This document shows, piece after piece, positions 16,401 through 23,939 of a stretch of 64,000 nt of DNA (position 1 is the first letter of the stretch; every line of letters begins with the position of its first letter). The notes beneath the pieces are model-generated. The model saw only the letters and a program-made list of their open reading frames with translations, searched no databases and was not told the DNA's origin. The stretch is from Bradyrhizobium sp. in8p8 (GTDB taxonomy: Bacteria > Pseudomonadota > Alphaproteobacteria > Rhizobiales > Xanthobacteraceae): NCBI RefSeq assembly GCF_000426845.1, contig NZ_AUGD01000021.1, positions 22,998 to 86,997 on the forward strand, in the 5' to 3' direction. A program made the position numbers and the translations under genes.

Positions 16401-17744
16401 CTGCTCGAGCCCGGCTGGAAGGCGGACGCCGCGATTCAGGGCCTCGGCCGCACGAACCGGACCAATCAGGCGCAGCCGCCGCTGTTCCGTCCCATTGCGA
16501 CCGATGTGAAGGCCGAGAAGCGCTTTCTCAGCACCATTGCGCGCCGGCTCGACACATTGGGGGCGATTACACGCGGCCAACGCCAGACCGGCGGGCAGGG
16601 CCTGTTCCGGCCCGAGGACAATCTCGAAAGCCAGTACGGGCGTGACGCGTTGCGTCAACTCTACACGTTGCTCGTCCGAGGCAAGGTCGACGGATGCTCG
16701 CTCGAACGGTTCGAGGATGCCACCGGCCTGAAGCTGACAGATGCCAATGGGCTCAGGGATGACCTGCCGCCGATCACGACCTTCCTGAACAGGTTGTTGG
16801 CGCTCACCATCGGCCTGCAGAATGTGCTGTTCACCGCCTTCGAGCAGCTGTTGACTGCTCGCATCGAGGGCGCGGTCGCATCCGGCACCTACGACGTCGG
16901 GTTGGAAACGCTCCGCGCCGAGAGCTTTGTCGTCAGCGGCCGGCGGACGATTTATGTCCATCCGCGCACGCGTGCCGAGACACGGTTGCTCAGCATAACC
17001 CAGCGCCAGCGCAACCATCCTGTTGGTTTGGATGACGCCCTTGCTCGTCGTTCCAATCATGCTGTCCTGCTGATCAACGAGCACTCCGGACGGGCCGCCG
17101 TGCAGGTCCCGGCCCCGAGCGTCATGCTCGACGACGGTGAGATCGAGCGCCGCGTCCGCCTGATCCGGCCTATGGAACAGCACCAGGTCCCCTTGAACAT
17201 GATGATGGAGAGCCATTGGGTTGAAGCGGATCGCGAACGCTTCGCCGCGGCCTGGCTGGCGGAGCTTGCCGAGGTGCCCGAGTACACGGAAAGCACGATC
17301 CATGTCGTGGCCGGCTTGCTGCTCCCCATCTGGAAGCGGTTGCCGAACGAATCGACGCGCGTCTATCGGCTTCAGACCGACACGGGCGAGCGCATCATCG
17401 GCCGCAAGGTTTCTGCGATCTGGGTCGCAAACGCCCTTGCCGCGGACGCGCCTTCGCTGACGCCGGAGGTTGCCTTTGGCGGGCTAATGGAAGGACGGAC
17501 CGTCCTCGACCTCGCGGAGGGGCTCCAGCTTCGGCGCGTCCGGGTCATGGGCGCATACCGCATCGAGCTGTCGGGATTCAACGACACGATGCGCGATCGC
17601 CTCCGCGCTTACGGGCTCTTTGGCGAGATCATCTCCTGGAAGCTGCGCATGTTCGTGCCCACGGACGCAAGCGGCGTCGAGATCCTGTCGAAGGTGCTCG
17701 AGACCTATCCGGTTGCGCGTATCAGTGAGCGGGAGGCCGCGTGA
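13425..17744 (+). CDS. strawberry-notch family methylase/helicase
   Basis: 1439 residues. The N-terminal part (about 120-330) is an N6-methyltransferase-like domain with DRVLEPSAGIGLLAI (SAM site) and NPPF (215-218). The helicase core has Walker A GDGTGAGKGRQVAG (about 503-516), a DExH-type box VFDESHAMQN (about 607) and motif VI GLGRTNRTNQ (about 1005), typical of strawberry-notch proteins. Such proteins are a hallmark of rhizobial ICEs and large plasmids; a role in DNA protection or remodelling during transfer is assumed but not established. The Toprim gene begins at its stop codon. Confidence 0.88.
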   Translation: MTESLAGGAAAAPLSMRAAATLTSAALRAARQLMTDLERGRRIDAAVLRGAMEAAFGASDATGAWNWKTAYDVCEAATVLFLRKFGPAMRAKAGSTAAMLPMLAKIVSCLPTHTRRSEDSQALQQFSTPIPLGLAACTAAGITPADRVLEPSAGIGLLAILAELAGGSLMLNELAEGRAALLDHLFANVKVTRFDAAQIDDHLDASVVPSVVLMNPPFSAVANVDRRMADAAFRHIASALARLCDGGRLVAIAGAGLAPDNPAWTEAFVRLQERGRVVFSAAIDGAVYAKHGTQTDTRLLVIDKLAAADPKAFPASQGMAGDVATLLNWVALHVPPRLPVAAPVVAGVIRRPAMPRSAGASASCLSSTSESAAPNGVVLTYETVEWSPPEGARLTDALYEEYGLQSIRIPGSCAHPTKLVQSAAMASVAPPKPSYRPHLPATLVADGVLSEAQLESVIYAGEAHSEFLAGSWTVDATFDVVAAARDDAANAVRFRRGWFLGDGTGAGKGRQVAGILLDNWLKGRRCAVWISKSDKLIEDAQRDWSALGMERLLVTPLSRFRQGTPIRLSEGILFATYATLRTDERGEKLSRVGQIVEWLGSDFDGLIVFDESHAMQNAVGGRGERGDQAASQQGRAGLRLQHALPNARVVYVSATGATTVHNLAYAQRLGLWGGADFPFATRAEFVEAIEEGGVAAMEVLARDLKALGLYAARSLSYEGVEYELVEHQLTPEQVRIYDAYADAFSIIHNNLDAAMRAANITGETGTLNGQAKSAARSAFESAKQRFFGHLLTSMKTPSLIRSIDRDLDAGHAAVIQIVSTGEALLERRLAEIPTEEWGDIQVDITPREYVLDYLAHSFPVQLYEPFTDQEGNLCSRPVYRDGQPVESREAVARRDRLIEKLASLPPVPGALDQVIQRFGTDMVAEVTGRSRRVVRKDDRLVVENRAGSANLAETSAFMDDVKRILVFSDAGGTGRSYHAELSARNRRLRVHYLLEPGWKADAAIQGLGRTNRTNQAQPPLFRPIATDVKAEKRFLSTIARRLDTLGAITRGQRQTGGQGLFRPEDNLESQYGRDALRQLYTLLVRGKVDGCSLERFEDATGLKLTDANGLRDDLPPITTFLNRLLALTIGLQNVLFTAFEQLLTARIEGAVASGTYDVGLETLRAESFVVSGRRTIYVHPRTRAETRLLSITQRQRNHPVGLDDALARRSNHAVLLINEHSGRAAVQVPAPSVMLDDGEIERRVRLIRPMEQHQVPLNMMMESHWVEADRERFAAAWLAELAEVPEYTESTIHVVAGLLLPIWKRLPNESTRVYRLQTDTGERIIGRKVSAIWVANALAADAPSLTPEVAFGGLMEGRTVLDLAEGLQLRRVRVMGAYRIELSGFNDTMRDRLRAYGLFGEIISWKLRMFVPTDASGVEILSKVLETYPVARISEREAA

Positions 17745-18805
17745 TGTCCCGCGATGCCTCCGAACTGGTCCGCCGCCTCGCGCACGAAGCCGAGGCGGTG
17801 TGCCGACACTATCTCTCCAACGGCAAGCGCGCGGGGCGATATTGGGTGGTCGGAGACGTCCATAACACGCCGGGGCGCTCGATGTTCGTGCGGCTCCAGG
17901 AATCATCTAAGGGCCCCGCCGGAAAGTGGACTGACGCTGCGACCGGCGAGCATGGCGACCTCCTCGACATCATTCGCGAATGCCGGGGTTTGCGCGACTT
18001 TAGCGAGGTCACCGAGGAAGCGAGGCGGTTTCTGAAGCTGCCTCGTCCTGAGCCGCAGCTGGCCTCGAAACCCGTTCGTTCGCTTGCGCCGGTCGGATCG
18101 CAGAAAGCCGCCCGTCGGCTCTTTGCGATATCCAGCCCAATTGAGGGGACGATGGTCGAAACGTATTTGCAGCGCCGCGGAATAGCCCGCATCAACCATG
18201 GCGGCAGCCTGCGCTTCCACCCTCGTTGCTACTATCGACCGGACGAGCACTTGCCGACCGAAACCTGGCCGGCGATGATTGCCTGCGTCACCGACCTTGA
18301 GGGACGGATCACCGGCGTTCACCGCACCTGGCTCGATCCAGACGGTTTTGATCGCGTGCGGCTCGGCAAGGCTCCAATCGACACACCACGACGGGCTATG
18401 GGCGATCTGCTTGGCAACGCTGTTCGCTTTGGCGTGGTGGACGACGTGCTCGCCGCCGGCGAGGGTATCGAGACCATGTTGTCGCTGCGTAACGTACTCC
18501 CGACCTTGCCGATGACTGCTGCGCTCTCGGCCAATCACCTCTCTGCCATGTTGCTGCCGTCTGGCCTGCGTCGGCTCTATATCGCCCGCGACGCCGATGC
18601 CGCCGGAGATGCGGTACAGGCGACTCTCACCCAGCGCGCGGAAGCCGTCGGCGTTGAAGTGATCGCATTGTCGCCCCGGCTGGGCGACTTCAACGAAGAT
18701 CTGCATATCTTCGGTCTCGGGGCGCTGCGAGCAGCGTTGCGGCTTCAACTCGTGCCAGAGGACGTCGCCCGCTTCCTGCACTCGTCGGCGGTGGCCGTGG
18801 AATAG
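17744..18805 (+). CDS. Toprim-domain protein, primase-like
   Basis: 353 residues. ATG 17744 overlaps the helicase stop by one base; an in-frame GTG at 17741 is possible. The N-terminal third (HYLSNGKRAGRYWVVGDVHN, GKWTDAATGEHGDLLDII) resembles the zinc-less DUF7146 primase-like region. The C-terminal Toprim domain has AAGEGIETMLSL (catalytic Glu) and YIARDADAAGD (DxD). Such proteins follow the strawberry-notch helicase in many ICEs and may prime or process DNA during transfer or replication. Confidence 0.85.
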   Translation: MSRDASELVRRLAHEAEAVCRHYLSNGKRAGRYWVVGDVHNTPGRSMFVRLQESSKGPAGKWTDAATGEHGDLLDIIRECRGLRDFSEVTEEARRFLKLPRPEPQLASKPVRSLAPVGSQKAARRLFAISSPIEGTMVETYLQRRGIARINHGGSLRFHPRCYYRPDEHLPTETWPAMIACVTDLEGRITGVHRTWLDPDGFDRVRLGKAPIDTPRRAMGDLLGNAVRFGVVDDVLAAGEGIETMLSLRNVLPTLPMTAALSANHLSAMLLPSGLRRLYIARDADAAGDAVQATLTQRAEAVGVEVIALSPRLGDFNEDLHIFGLGALRAALRLQLVPEDVARFLHSSAVAVE

Positions 18806-19135
18806 CCCCGGTGCTTCGATCGGCGTCGACAGGTCGGTCATAGCGAGACCATTCCCGGAATCGGGCGCGACCTCGGCCTTCTAGATGGCGATCGGACGGC
18901 AAGCGGCCCGGGCCGGCAATGGCTACGCCCGGCTATTTTCCGCCGCGCGCCGGCGATGGGAAGAAGCATTAGCCGACAGCCCGACGCGCTTTGCATCGCG
19001 AAGCAAAATAGCCGGCCTCCGCCATCCTCCGCTGCCGCTTCGGCCCTTTCGGGTTCTGGCCCGTTCCGCCCGCCGTCTGAGTGATCGCCACGAAGGCCGC
19101 GATGGGCGCGGCCGATCCGGCAAAGGACCTTCTCC
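18806..19135. other. non-coding leader region of the DUF2493 gene
   Basis: 330 bases with no supportable gene. TCCTCCGCTGC followed by CGGCCCTT near 19026-19050 is repeated in the leader of the DUF736 gene near 21122-21144, suggesting a shared regulatory or recombination sequence. Confidence 0.4.
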
Positions 19136-20059
19136 ATGACCGACCACGATGACATCGAGCCACCGCATGCCTCTTCTCCAACCGATCACGTTCTCACCGA
19201 ATTGCAGCTCTTCGGTTACCGCCCCTTCGACGACCAGCCTGATCCACGGCCGCTCCCCGAGGGCAAGATCATCGCTGGAGCCGTCGCCGACATCTTCGAT
19301 GCCCTGGTCGCGACGTTGAGCGACACGCGGCTCGAGCCGGACCTTGGCGATCTCCTCTGGTCGACCGTGAGCTTGTTTCATCGTGCCGTCGACCGCATCG
19401 AACGCCATCTCGACGACAACGAACAGGCGCAGCAGAAGAGCCAGCGCGAGCAGAACGGCTCCGAAATACGGTCGGTCGAACTCGAGCGCCTGACGGCCGA
19501 AGGCATTACGCTGATCGAGCGGCGCAACTGCCTGGAGCTCTTCCGCGACCAGGCCATTGAGCGCTTTGAGACACACACCGGCTCATCCTGGCGCCCTCGA
19601 TCGGGATCGCTGGTGAACCACCGCACGTTGACCGCAGCGATGATCGACTCCCGCGACTTCATCGCGGCCAAGCGCCGCGCCGAAACCGAGGTCTTGTTGC
19701 CGTCAGGACCGAAGATCGCACTCACCGGCGGGCTCGACTTCAACGACCATCACCTCATCTGGGACCGCCTCGACAAGGTTCACGCCAAGCATCCCGACAT
19801 GGTGCTGCTCCACGGCGGCTCCCCGAAAGGGGCCGAGCTGATCGCCTCCAAATGGGCGACCATCCGCAAAGTACCTCAGGTCGCCTTCAAGCCCGACTGG
19901 ACGAAACACGCCAAGGCGGCACCGTTCAAGCGCAATGACACCATGCTCGAACTCCTGCCGATCGGCGTCCTGCACTTCCCGGGCACGGGAATCCAGGACA
20001 ACCTTGCCGACAAGGCGAAGCGGATCGGCATCCCGGTTTGGAAATTTGGCGGCGCGTGA
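19136..20059 (+). CDS. DUF2493 (SLOG/YspA-like) protein
   Basis: 307 residues. The N-terminal half is acidic and helical. The C-terminal domain (about 190-307) is a DUF2493 Rossmann-like SLOG fold with ALTGGLDFNDHHLIWDRLDK, MVLLHGGSPKGAELIASKWA and GIPVWKFGG. SLOG domains bind nucleotides or nucleotide-derived ligands. The gene is a constant member of rhizobial ICE backbones between the Toprim and DUF736 genes; its job is unknown. Confidence 0.87.
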   Translation: MTDHDDIEPPHASSPTDHVLTELQLFGYRPFDDQPDPRPLPEGKIIAGAVADIFDALVATLSDTRLEPDLGDLLWSTVSLFHRAVDRIERHLDDNEQAQQKSQREQNGSEIRSVELERLTAEGITLIERRNCLELFRDQAIERFETHTGSSWRPRSGSLVNHRTLTAAMIDSRDFIAAKRRAETEVLLPSGPKIALTGGLDFNDHHLIWDRLDKVHAKHPDMVLLHGGSPKGAELIASKWATIRKVPQVAFKPDWTKHAKAAPFKRNDTMLELLPIGVLHFPGTGIQDNLADKAKRIGIPVWKFGGA

Positions 20060-20201
20060 GCGCCGTCTTCGCGCCTCCGAAACCATCAAAGCGGAGTTGC
20101 ATGCGCCGTAACTCCGCCTCGTTTCGGCTCTATATCGGAATTTGCGCCGTGGTGGTGGTGGAAGGCGCAACTCGCAAAACCATGCACATGGAGCCACCAC
20201 C

Positions 20202-20684
20202 ATGCTCGCCATTGGGCTTGTTCTCAACACACTCGGCATTGGTTTGTTCTGCTGGGCGATCTTCGCGCTCGCAGTGTGTGCCCTGCCATTTTTCGTCGCA
20301 CTGAGTATCGGGATGACTGCGTTTCAGAGCGGTGCCGGCGTTGTTGCGGCGCTGCTTGTCGGAACGGCCAGTGGAGCGCTGACGCTTGTCCTCGGTCAGG
20401 TCGCCCTCGCTGTCACTCAGTCCTTGACCTTGCGCATCGCGATCGCGACCGCATTCGCCATTCCCGCCGCGTTTGCCGGCTATCATGTGGTGTTCGCCCT
20501 GTCCCAGATCGGCGTGCCTTCGCTGGCTTGGCGTGAAGTCTTGGCTTGCCTGGGCGCGATTTGCGTTGGCGGCACGGCGTGGACGCGCTTGACCATTTTT
20601 GCGGAGACCCGCCCGCTCGGGCCGGCTGGGGTGGTGCAGAATCCGTCTCGACCAATGCTTACGGCCGCTAGGGGCGAGGGATGA
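20202..20684 (+). CDS. small integral membrane protein
   Basis: 160 residues from ATG 20202 (MLAIGLVLNTLGIGLFCWAI). At least four hydrophobic segments are visible: about 3-35, 42-65, 75-108 and 118-130. No family motif was recognised. Homologous small membrane proteins follow DUF2493 in related ICEs. A role in the envelope or in surface exclusion is possible but unsupported. Confidence 0.65.
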   Translation: MLAIGLVLNTLGIGLFCWAIFALAVCALPFFVALSIGMTAFQSGAGVVAALLVGTASGALTLVLGQVALAVTQSLTLRIAIATAFAIPAAFAGYHVVFALSQIGVPSLAWREVLACLGAICVGGTAWTRLTIFAETRPLGPAGVVQNPSRPMLTAARGEG

Positions 20685-20765
20685 CCGTTCACAACCTTTG
20701 TCGTCGGACAGGTTTGCGTAGATCGGCGCGTTGAACGAGGGACAATCGGGCCCTGAGCGGGAGGG
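20685..20765 (-). pseudogene. remnant of a second DUF736 gene
   Basis: Minus-strand translation reads PDCPSFNAPIYANLSDDKGC, closely matching LDDPSFTAPIYANLFDDEGG of the intact DUF736 protein at 21237-21557. Flanking sequence has no DUF736 homology, so it is a short inverted C-terminal fragment. Confidence 0.55.
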
Positions 20766-21236
20766 GGCAGTCCCCCTCGGAGTGCCCCGACCAAGCCGCG
20801 GCCATTCGGCCCGGCTCACTCAGCTACGGCGGAGCAGCGTTATCTCGATCATCCCTTCGGAGACGATGCCGCCCTTTGCAGCCGATCGTTTCTCTTTCCG
20901 CGCCGAATCGTTCTGACCTCTTGTTCAGCACTACCGAGATAAGCCAGGTCTTCTCCCGAGCTTGCGGTTCAGCACGCGGACGCACGTGGCCTCGTTGATG
21001 GCTTGATCTGGCCGAAGACCGGCTTCGCCTCGATCGTCTGAGCCGCAACGCCGTTGCTGCGACTTTCTTCCCCTGGGCTTACGCCCATTCCTCGCGAGAC
21101 AAGAAAGTCGCCACAACGGCGTCCTCCGCTGCGCTCCGGCCCTTGGAAAGCGGGTGCGTCGCCGATCGTCCCCGGCCTCCAGATCGCCATCGAGGCGGCG
21201 GTGGTCGCGGGCTCGAAACACAACAGGAGAAGTGAA
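20766..21236. other. non-coding region before DUF736
   Basis: About 470 bases with no supportable gene. It contains the TCCTCCGCTGCGCTCCGGCCC segment shared with the DUF2493 leader and, just before the gene, the ribosome-binding site CAGGAGAAG. Confidence 0.4.
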
Positions 21237-21557
21237 ATGGCTAACATCGGTTCTTTCAAGAAGGTCGGCAACGATTTCCAGGGCGAGATCATCACCCTGA
21301 GCTTGCAGGCCAAAGGCGTCCGCATCGTCGCCGAACCCAACCGCTCCAACGACAACGCTCCCAGCCACCGCGTCTATGTCGGCCGGGCCGAGATCGGGGC
21401 CGCATGGTCGAAGCGCTCCGAAGAGGGCCGCGACTACCTCTCGCTCAAGCTCGACGATCCCTCGTTCACCGCACCGATCTACGCGAACCTGTTCGACGAC
21501 GAAGGCGGCGAAGGCTACACCCTGCTCTGGTCGCGGCCGCGCAAGAACGGCGAGTGA
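21237..21557 (+). CDS. DUF736 family protein
   Basis: 106 residues, full family length: ANIGSFKKVGNDFQGEIITL at the start, then HRVYVGRAEIGAAWSKRSEE, and PIYANLFDDEGGEGYTLLWS near the end. DUF736 proteins are abundant on rhizobial plasmids and ICEs. They are small, beta-rich, of unknown function, and have been suggested to bind DNA. ATG 21237 has a GGAGAAG site 5 bases upstream. A strong terminator follows the stop. Confidence 0.9.
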   Translation: MANIGSFKKVGNDFQGEIITLSLQAKGVRIVAEPNRSNDNAPSHRVYVGRAEIGAAWSKRSEEGRDYLSLKLDDPSFTAPIYANLFDDEGGEGYTLLWSRPRKNGE

Positions 21558-21572
21558 GACTGAGCTTTGCCA

Positions 21573-21606
21573 AGCCCCGCCCGATCCGTTCGGGCGGGGC
21601 TTTCGC
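21573..21606 (+). terminator. rho-independent terminator after DUF736
   Basis: 11-bp stem AGCCCCGCCCG (21573-21583) with CGGGCGGGGCT (21591-21601), 7-base loop, then TTTCGCTTGTT. It begins 15 bases after the DUF736 stop. Confidence 0.85.
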
Positions 21607-21850
21607 TTGTTCAGGCTTGGTAGACCCGCGAAGCACCGCGTCGACGCCGCGATACACGCTCGTCCAACAATCGCGTCAGCTATCGGGCGGAGTGCGAATT
21701 CCTCTCCTTCCGGCTCATGCCGCAGGAGGGCATCAATTGCTTCCCGCTAAAAGACACTTGCATCGCCCAACCTGCTAACCCGAATCAGAGCACGGTCGCG
21801 TTCGCCTGCGGGCTCGTCTGGTCGCCGGCCGGCCAGCAAGGGCACGAGAG
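21607..21850. other. intergenic, nothing recognised
   Basis: About 240 bases between the DUF736 terminator and the convergent XRE gene; no gene or repeat could be supported. Confidence 0.4.
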
Positions 21851-22105
21851 CTACTTTTCGGCGCAGGAGGAATGTCGCCCCTTTCGGCCCTCAGGCGTGG
21901 GACGCTTCAGCAGATCTGATGCTTCGACGCCAAGAACTTTGGCTAGCCTGTCCACGACGTCAATCCCTGCCGAATACACGCTTCGTTCGAGCGAGCTGAT
22001 ATAGGTACGGTCGATTTCCGCGCGATGGGCCAGTTCCTCCTGCGACAAGCGACGCGCTCGTCGAAGCTTTCTCAAGTTCAGCGCCAGTACCTCTCGGATG
22101 TTCAT
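21851..22105 (-). CDS. XRE-family regulator, QseC-like
   Basis: 84 residues from the ATG at 22105; the longer open frame lacks HTH-type sequence. MNIREVLALNLRKLRRARRL then SQEELAHRAEIDRTYISSLE is a complete HTH_3. RPTPEGRKG ends the protein. It is divergent from the QseM-like gene across about 210 bases, exactly as qseC and qseM are in ICEMlSym-R7A of Mesorhizobium. There QseC sets a bistable switch by repressing qseM and itself. The function is inferred from this synteny. Confidence 0.75.
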   Translation of the reverse strand: MNIREVLALNLRKLRRARRLSQEELAHRAEIDRTYISSLERSVYSAGIDVVDRLAKVLGVEASDLLKRPTPEGRKGRHSSCAEK

Positions 22106-22128
22106 GACCGAGAGGGCAGCGCCTTGAA

Positions 22129-22151
22129 GAGTATTCCTCCACGGAGTATTC
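22129..22151. promoter_or_regulatory. candidate QseC-like operators
   Basis: GAGTATTC occurs twice as a direct repeat (22129-22136 and 22144-22151), 24 bases and more upstream of the XRE gene start, within the divergent qseC-qseM-like intergenic region. Position and repeat suggest repressor binding sites. Confidence 0.4.
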
Positions 22152-22316
22152 TCTACAATCGTTCGGGTGGACCTTGGGGGCGCGCCATTCGAACAATTAT
22201 TTAATCTCTGAAGCGCACAAATTCTGTAGACCGCTCGGGCTAATGAGTACGAAGATGGCTCAAGTGCAGCTAGCATTCGCCCAATCGAAGCTTCTAGACC
22301 AATAGGAGTTTCAGCA

Positions 22317-22598
22317 GTGCCGCCGCTTGATCCCGTGGTTTCCGATTTGGCGCCCAACGAGCCGGCGCTGACGCCGTATGACGAGCAACACGCCGTCACG
22401 TATATGCGCCTTCTCGATGCCGACGCAGATAACGCCGACTGGCGCGAAGTCGCGCGTCTCGTTTTGAACATGGATCCTGATCTTGAGCCGGCTCGCGCTC
22501 GCCGCGCTTTCGAGAGTCATCTAGCTCGTGCAAAATGGGTGACGAGCCAAGGCTATCGTCATTTGCTCCGCCGTGGATGGCCGAGAAATGAAAAATGA
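22317..22598 (+). CDS. QseM-like antiactivator
   Basis: 93 residues from GTG 22317, behind AGGAG. Core: LTPYDEQHAVTYMRLLDADA, DWREVARLVLNMDPDLEPAR, SHLARAKWVTSQGYRHLLRR. This matches the small proteins of QseM type in rhizobial ICEs. In M. loti R7A, QseM binds and blocks the activators TraR and FseA, keeping excision and transfer off in most cells. Here it lies directly upstream of a split fseA-like gene and divergent from a QseC-like gene, completing the known arrangement. Confidence 0.75.
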   Translation: MPPLDPVVSDLAPNEPALTPYDEQHAVTYMRLLDADADNADWREVARLVLNMDPDLEPARARRAFESHLARAKWVTSQGYRHLLRRGWPRNEK

Positions 22599-22746
22599 AG
22601 GCCGTTTGAAACAAACATGACGACTTGTTGACATCCGATTGCAAAATCAAATCGCGCTATTGGGCGAGCGAATGAGTGCAACTAGAAATGGTCACAATTG
22701 TCGTGTTGCAATCCCTCATCGTTAGAGCGGTGGGGACAACAGCACG

Positions 22747-22929
22747 ATGTCAGGGTTTGATTGGAGATCACGGGAAGCCTACGCAAACATGGAGAAGGCT
22801 GAAGCCGTGGACGTGGCCTGGGAGTGGCTCCGACGTAATGGTGACTACGAAAGAGATTATCGCGCCCTAAAGGGGAGCGGAATAAACGACCGCCTCCGGC
22901 AGCAATGGGGGCTGTCTTTTCGCAGCTGA
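22747..22929 (+). CDS. FseA-like excision activator, N-terminal part (before +1 frameshift)
   Basis: 60 residues in the zero frame (SGFDWRSREAYANMEKAEAV, AWEWLRRNGDYERDYRAL), the DUF6499-type N-terminal domain. The frame ends at TGA 22927-22929, directly after CTG TCT TTT CGC AGC. At TTT (22918-22920) a +1 slip would re-pair tRNA-Phe on TTC and continue as SF-AADPKKSF in the frame of the next entry, giving about 253 residues. FseA of M. loti R7A is made by programmed +1 frameshifting from two such ORFs and activates the excisionase gene rdfS. Confidence 0.75.
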   Translation: MSGFDWRSREAYANMEKAEAVDVAWEWLRRNGDYERDYRALKGSGINDRLRQQWGLSFRS

Positions 22930-23509
22930 TCCGAAAAAATCTTTCGACAGACAAGCAATCTTCTGGGCGCCTGAGGCCCTGCCGGCCGTGTTACAGATCC
23001 GCGGGGCTGACGCTTCGGTGGTCGCCAGGCCGCATGCTCTTTCGCTCGACAGACTTGCGGCTGGCGAGGTTCGCCGCGCCTCAGACGGATGGCACGCCGT
23101 CGTGCCGCTTGGAGGCGCGATTCATCGCCTGTGGCTACCGGAACTGCCGGCCAGCGGCGCATCAATTGCCGTCGAATTGCGGCTCGACGCCGATTTCGAC
23201 ATTCGCTTGCAGGCGGCGCATCGGTTCTGGTCGGCTCTCGAGGAGCGCCCCATCGGGCCTTCTGTTCCCCCGCTATCTTTGCAGCGTCGGCAGCGGCTTA
23301 CGCTTGCCATACGTGCGCTGGATGGATGGACGCAAGGAAATAGCTATCGCGAGATCGCGGAGGGCTTGTTTGGCAAATATAGGATTCCCAGCCGCGCCTG
23401 GAAAACCCATGATCTGCGCAGCCGGACCATCCGCCTGGTTCAAACCGGCCTGGCTCTGATGCGGGGCGGCTATCGCGCATTGCTGCGCGACAGTCGCAAA
23501 GAACGCTAA
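22922..23509 (+). CDS. FseA-like excision activator, C-terminal DUF2285 part (+1 frame)
   Basis: 195 residues in the +1 frame, with no good start of its own near the domain boundary. FDRQAIFWAPEALPAVLQIR leads into a DUF2285 (RovC-like DNA-binding) domain ending with LTLAIRALDGWTQGNSYREI, WKTHDLRSRTIRLVQTGLAL and MRGGYRALL. It overlaps the N-terminal ORF for a few codons, as required for slippage. The fused protein would be a DNA-binding activator held in check by the QseM-like protein. Confidence 0.78.
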   Translation, partial: AADPKKSFDRQAIFWAPEALPAVLQIRGADASVVARPHALSLDRLAAGEVRRASDGWHAVVPLGGAIHRLWLPELPASGASIAVELRLDADFDIRLQAAHRFWSALEERPIGPSVPPLSLQRRQRLTLAIRALDGWTQGNSYREIAEGLFGKYRIPSRAWKTHDLRSRTIRLVQTGLALMRGGYRALLRDSRKER

Positions 23510-23658
23510 AGGCGCGTCTCGCTCTCCTTCAATCCTCGGGGTATCGAAATCGACCCCTCGCATCTTCGGCATCCCCCTGCGCCCCTCTACTCCGCGATCA
23601 TGACCGTCGACGCGCGGCCGAACTCGTCCGCGCTCCACACGATCTCGGAGCCTCTCAA

Positions 23659-23937
23659 ATGCCCGACCCGAACGCCGGCTTACCGCCGCGATACCTGCGC
23701 ACGCCGGAAGCCGCGCGCTTTCTGGGTTTATCCGGCCGCACGCTGGAAAAGCACCGCACCTACGGTACTGGCCCAACCTATCGAAAGCTCGGCGGTCGCG
23801 TCGTCTATGCCGTCGATGATCTCAAGGCATGGGTCGACCGCGGCGCCAAGACGTCAACCAGCGATCCCGGCATCGGCACCGTCTCACCGGCCAAACGGCA
23901 AAGGCCCATTCCTTATGCGGGCAAGGAGCGGCGCTGA
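23659..23937 (+). CDS. excisionase-like helix-turn-helix protein (RdfS candidate)
   Basis: 92 residues. PRYLRTPEAARFLGLSGRTL, then EKHRTYGTGPTYRKLGGRVVY and VDDLKAWVD, form the winged HTH_17/AlpA fold used by excisionases. It lies just downstream of the fseA-like gene and 2 bases before repA. In ICEMlSym-R7A the FseA target is rdfS, the recombination directionality factor, which opens the traF-rlxS cluster in the same way. The RdfS role is inferred from synteny; related HTH proteins can instead regulate repA. Confidence 0.7.
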   Translation: MPDPNAGLPPRYLRTPEAARFLGLSGRTLEKHRTYGTGPTYRKLGGRVVYAVDDLKAWVDRGAKTSTSDPGIGTVSPAKRQRPIPYAGKERR

Positions 23938-23939
23938 CC

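Noticed and set aside
16287..17303. 338-residue minus-strand ORF
   Set aside because: Antisense shadow of the helicase C-terminus.
17903..18841. 312-residue minus-strand ORF
   Set aside because: Antisense to the Toprim gene, whose catalytic motifs are in the plus frame.
20130..20819. 229-residue minus-strand ORF as a gene
   Set aside because: Only its first part contains a DUF736 fragment; the rest is antisense to the membrane protein.
22905..23459. 184-residue ORF in the third frame
   Set aside because: Arg/Cys-rich shadow of the DUF2285 frame, which matches the conserved domain.
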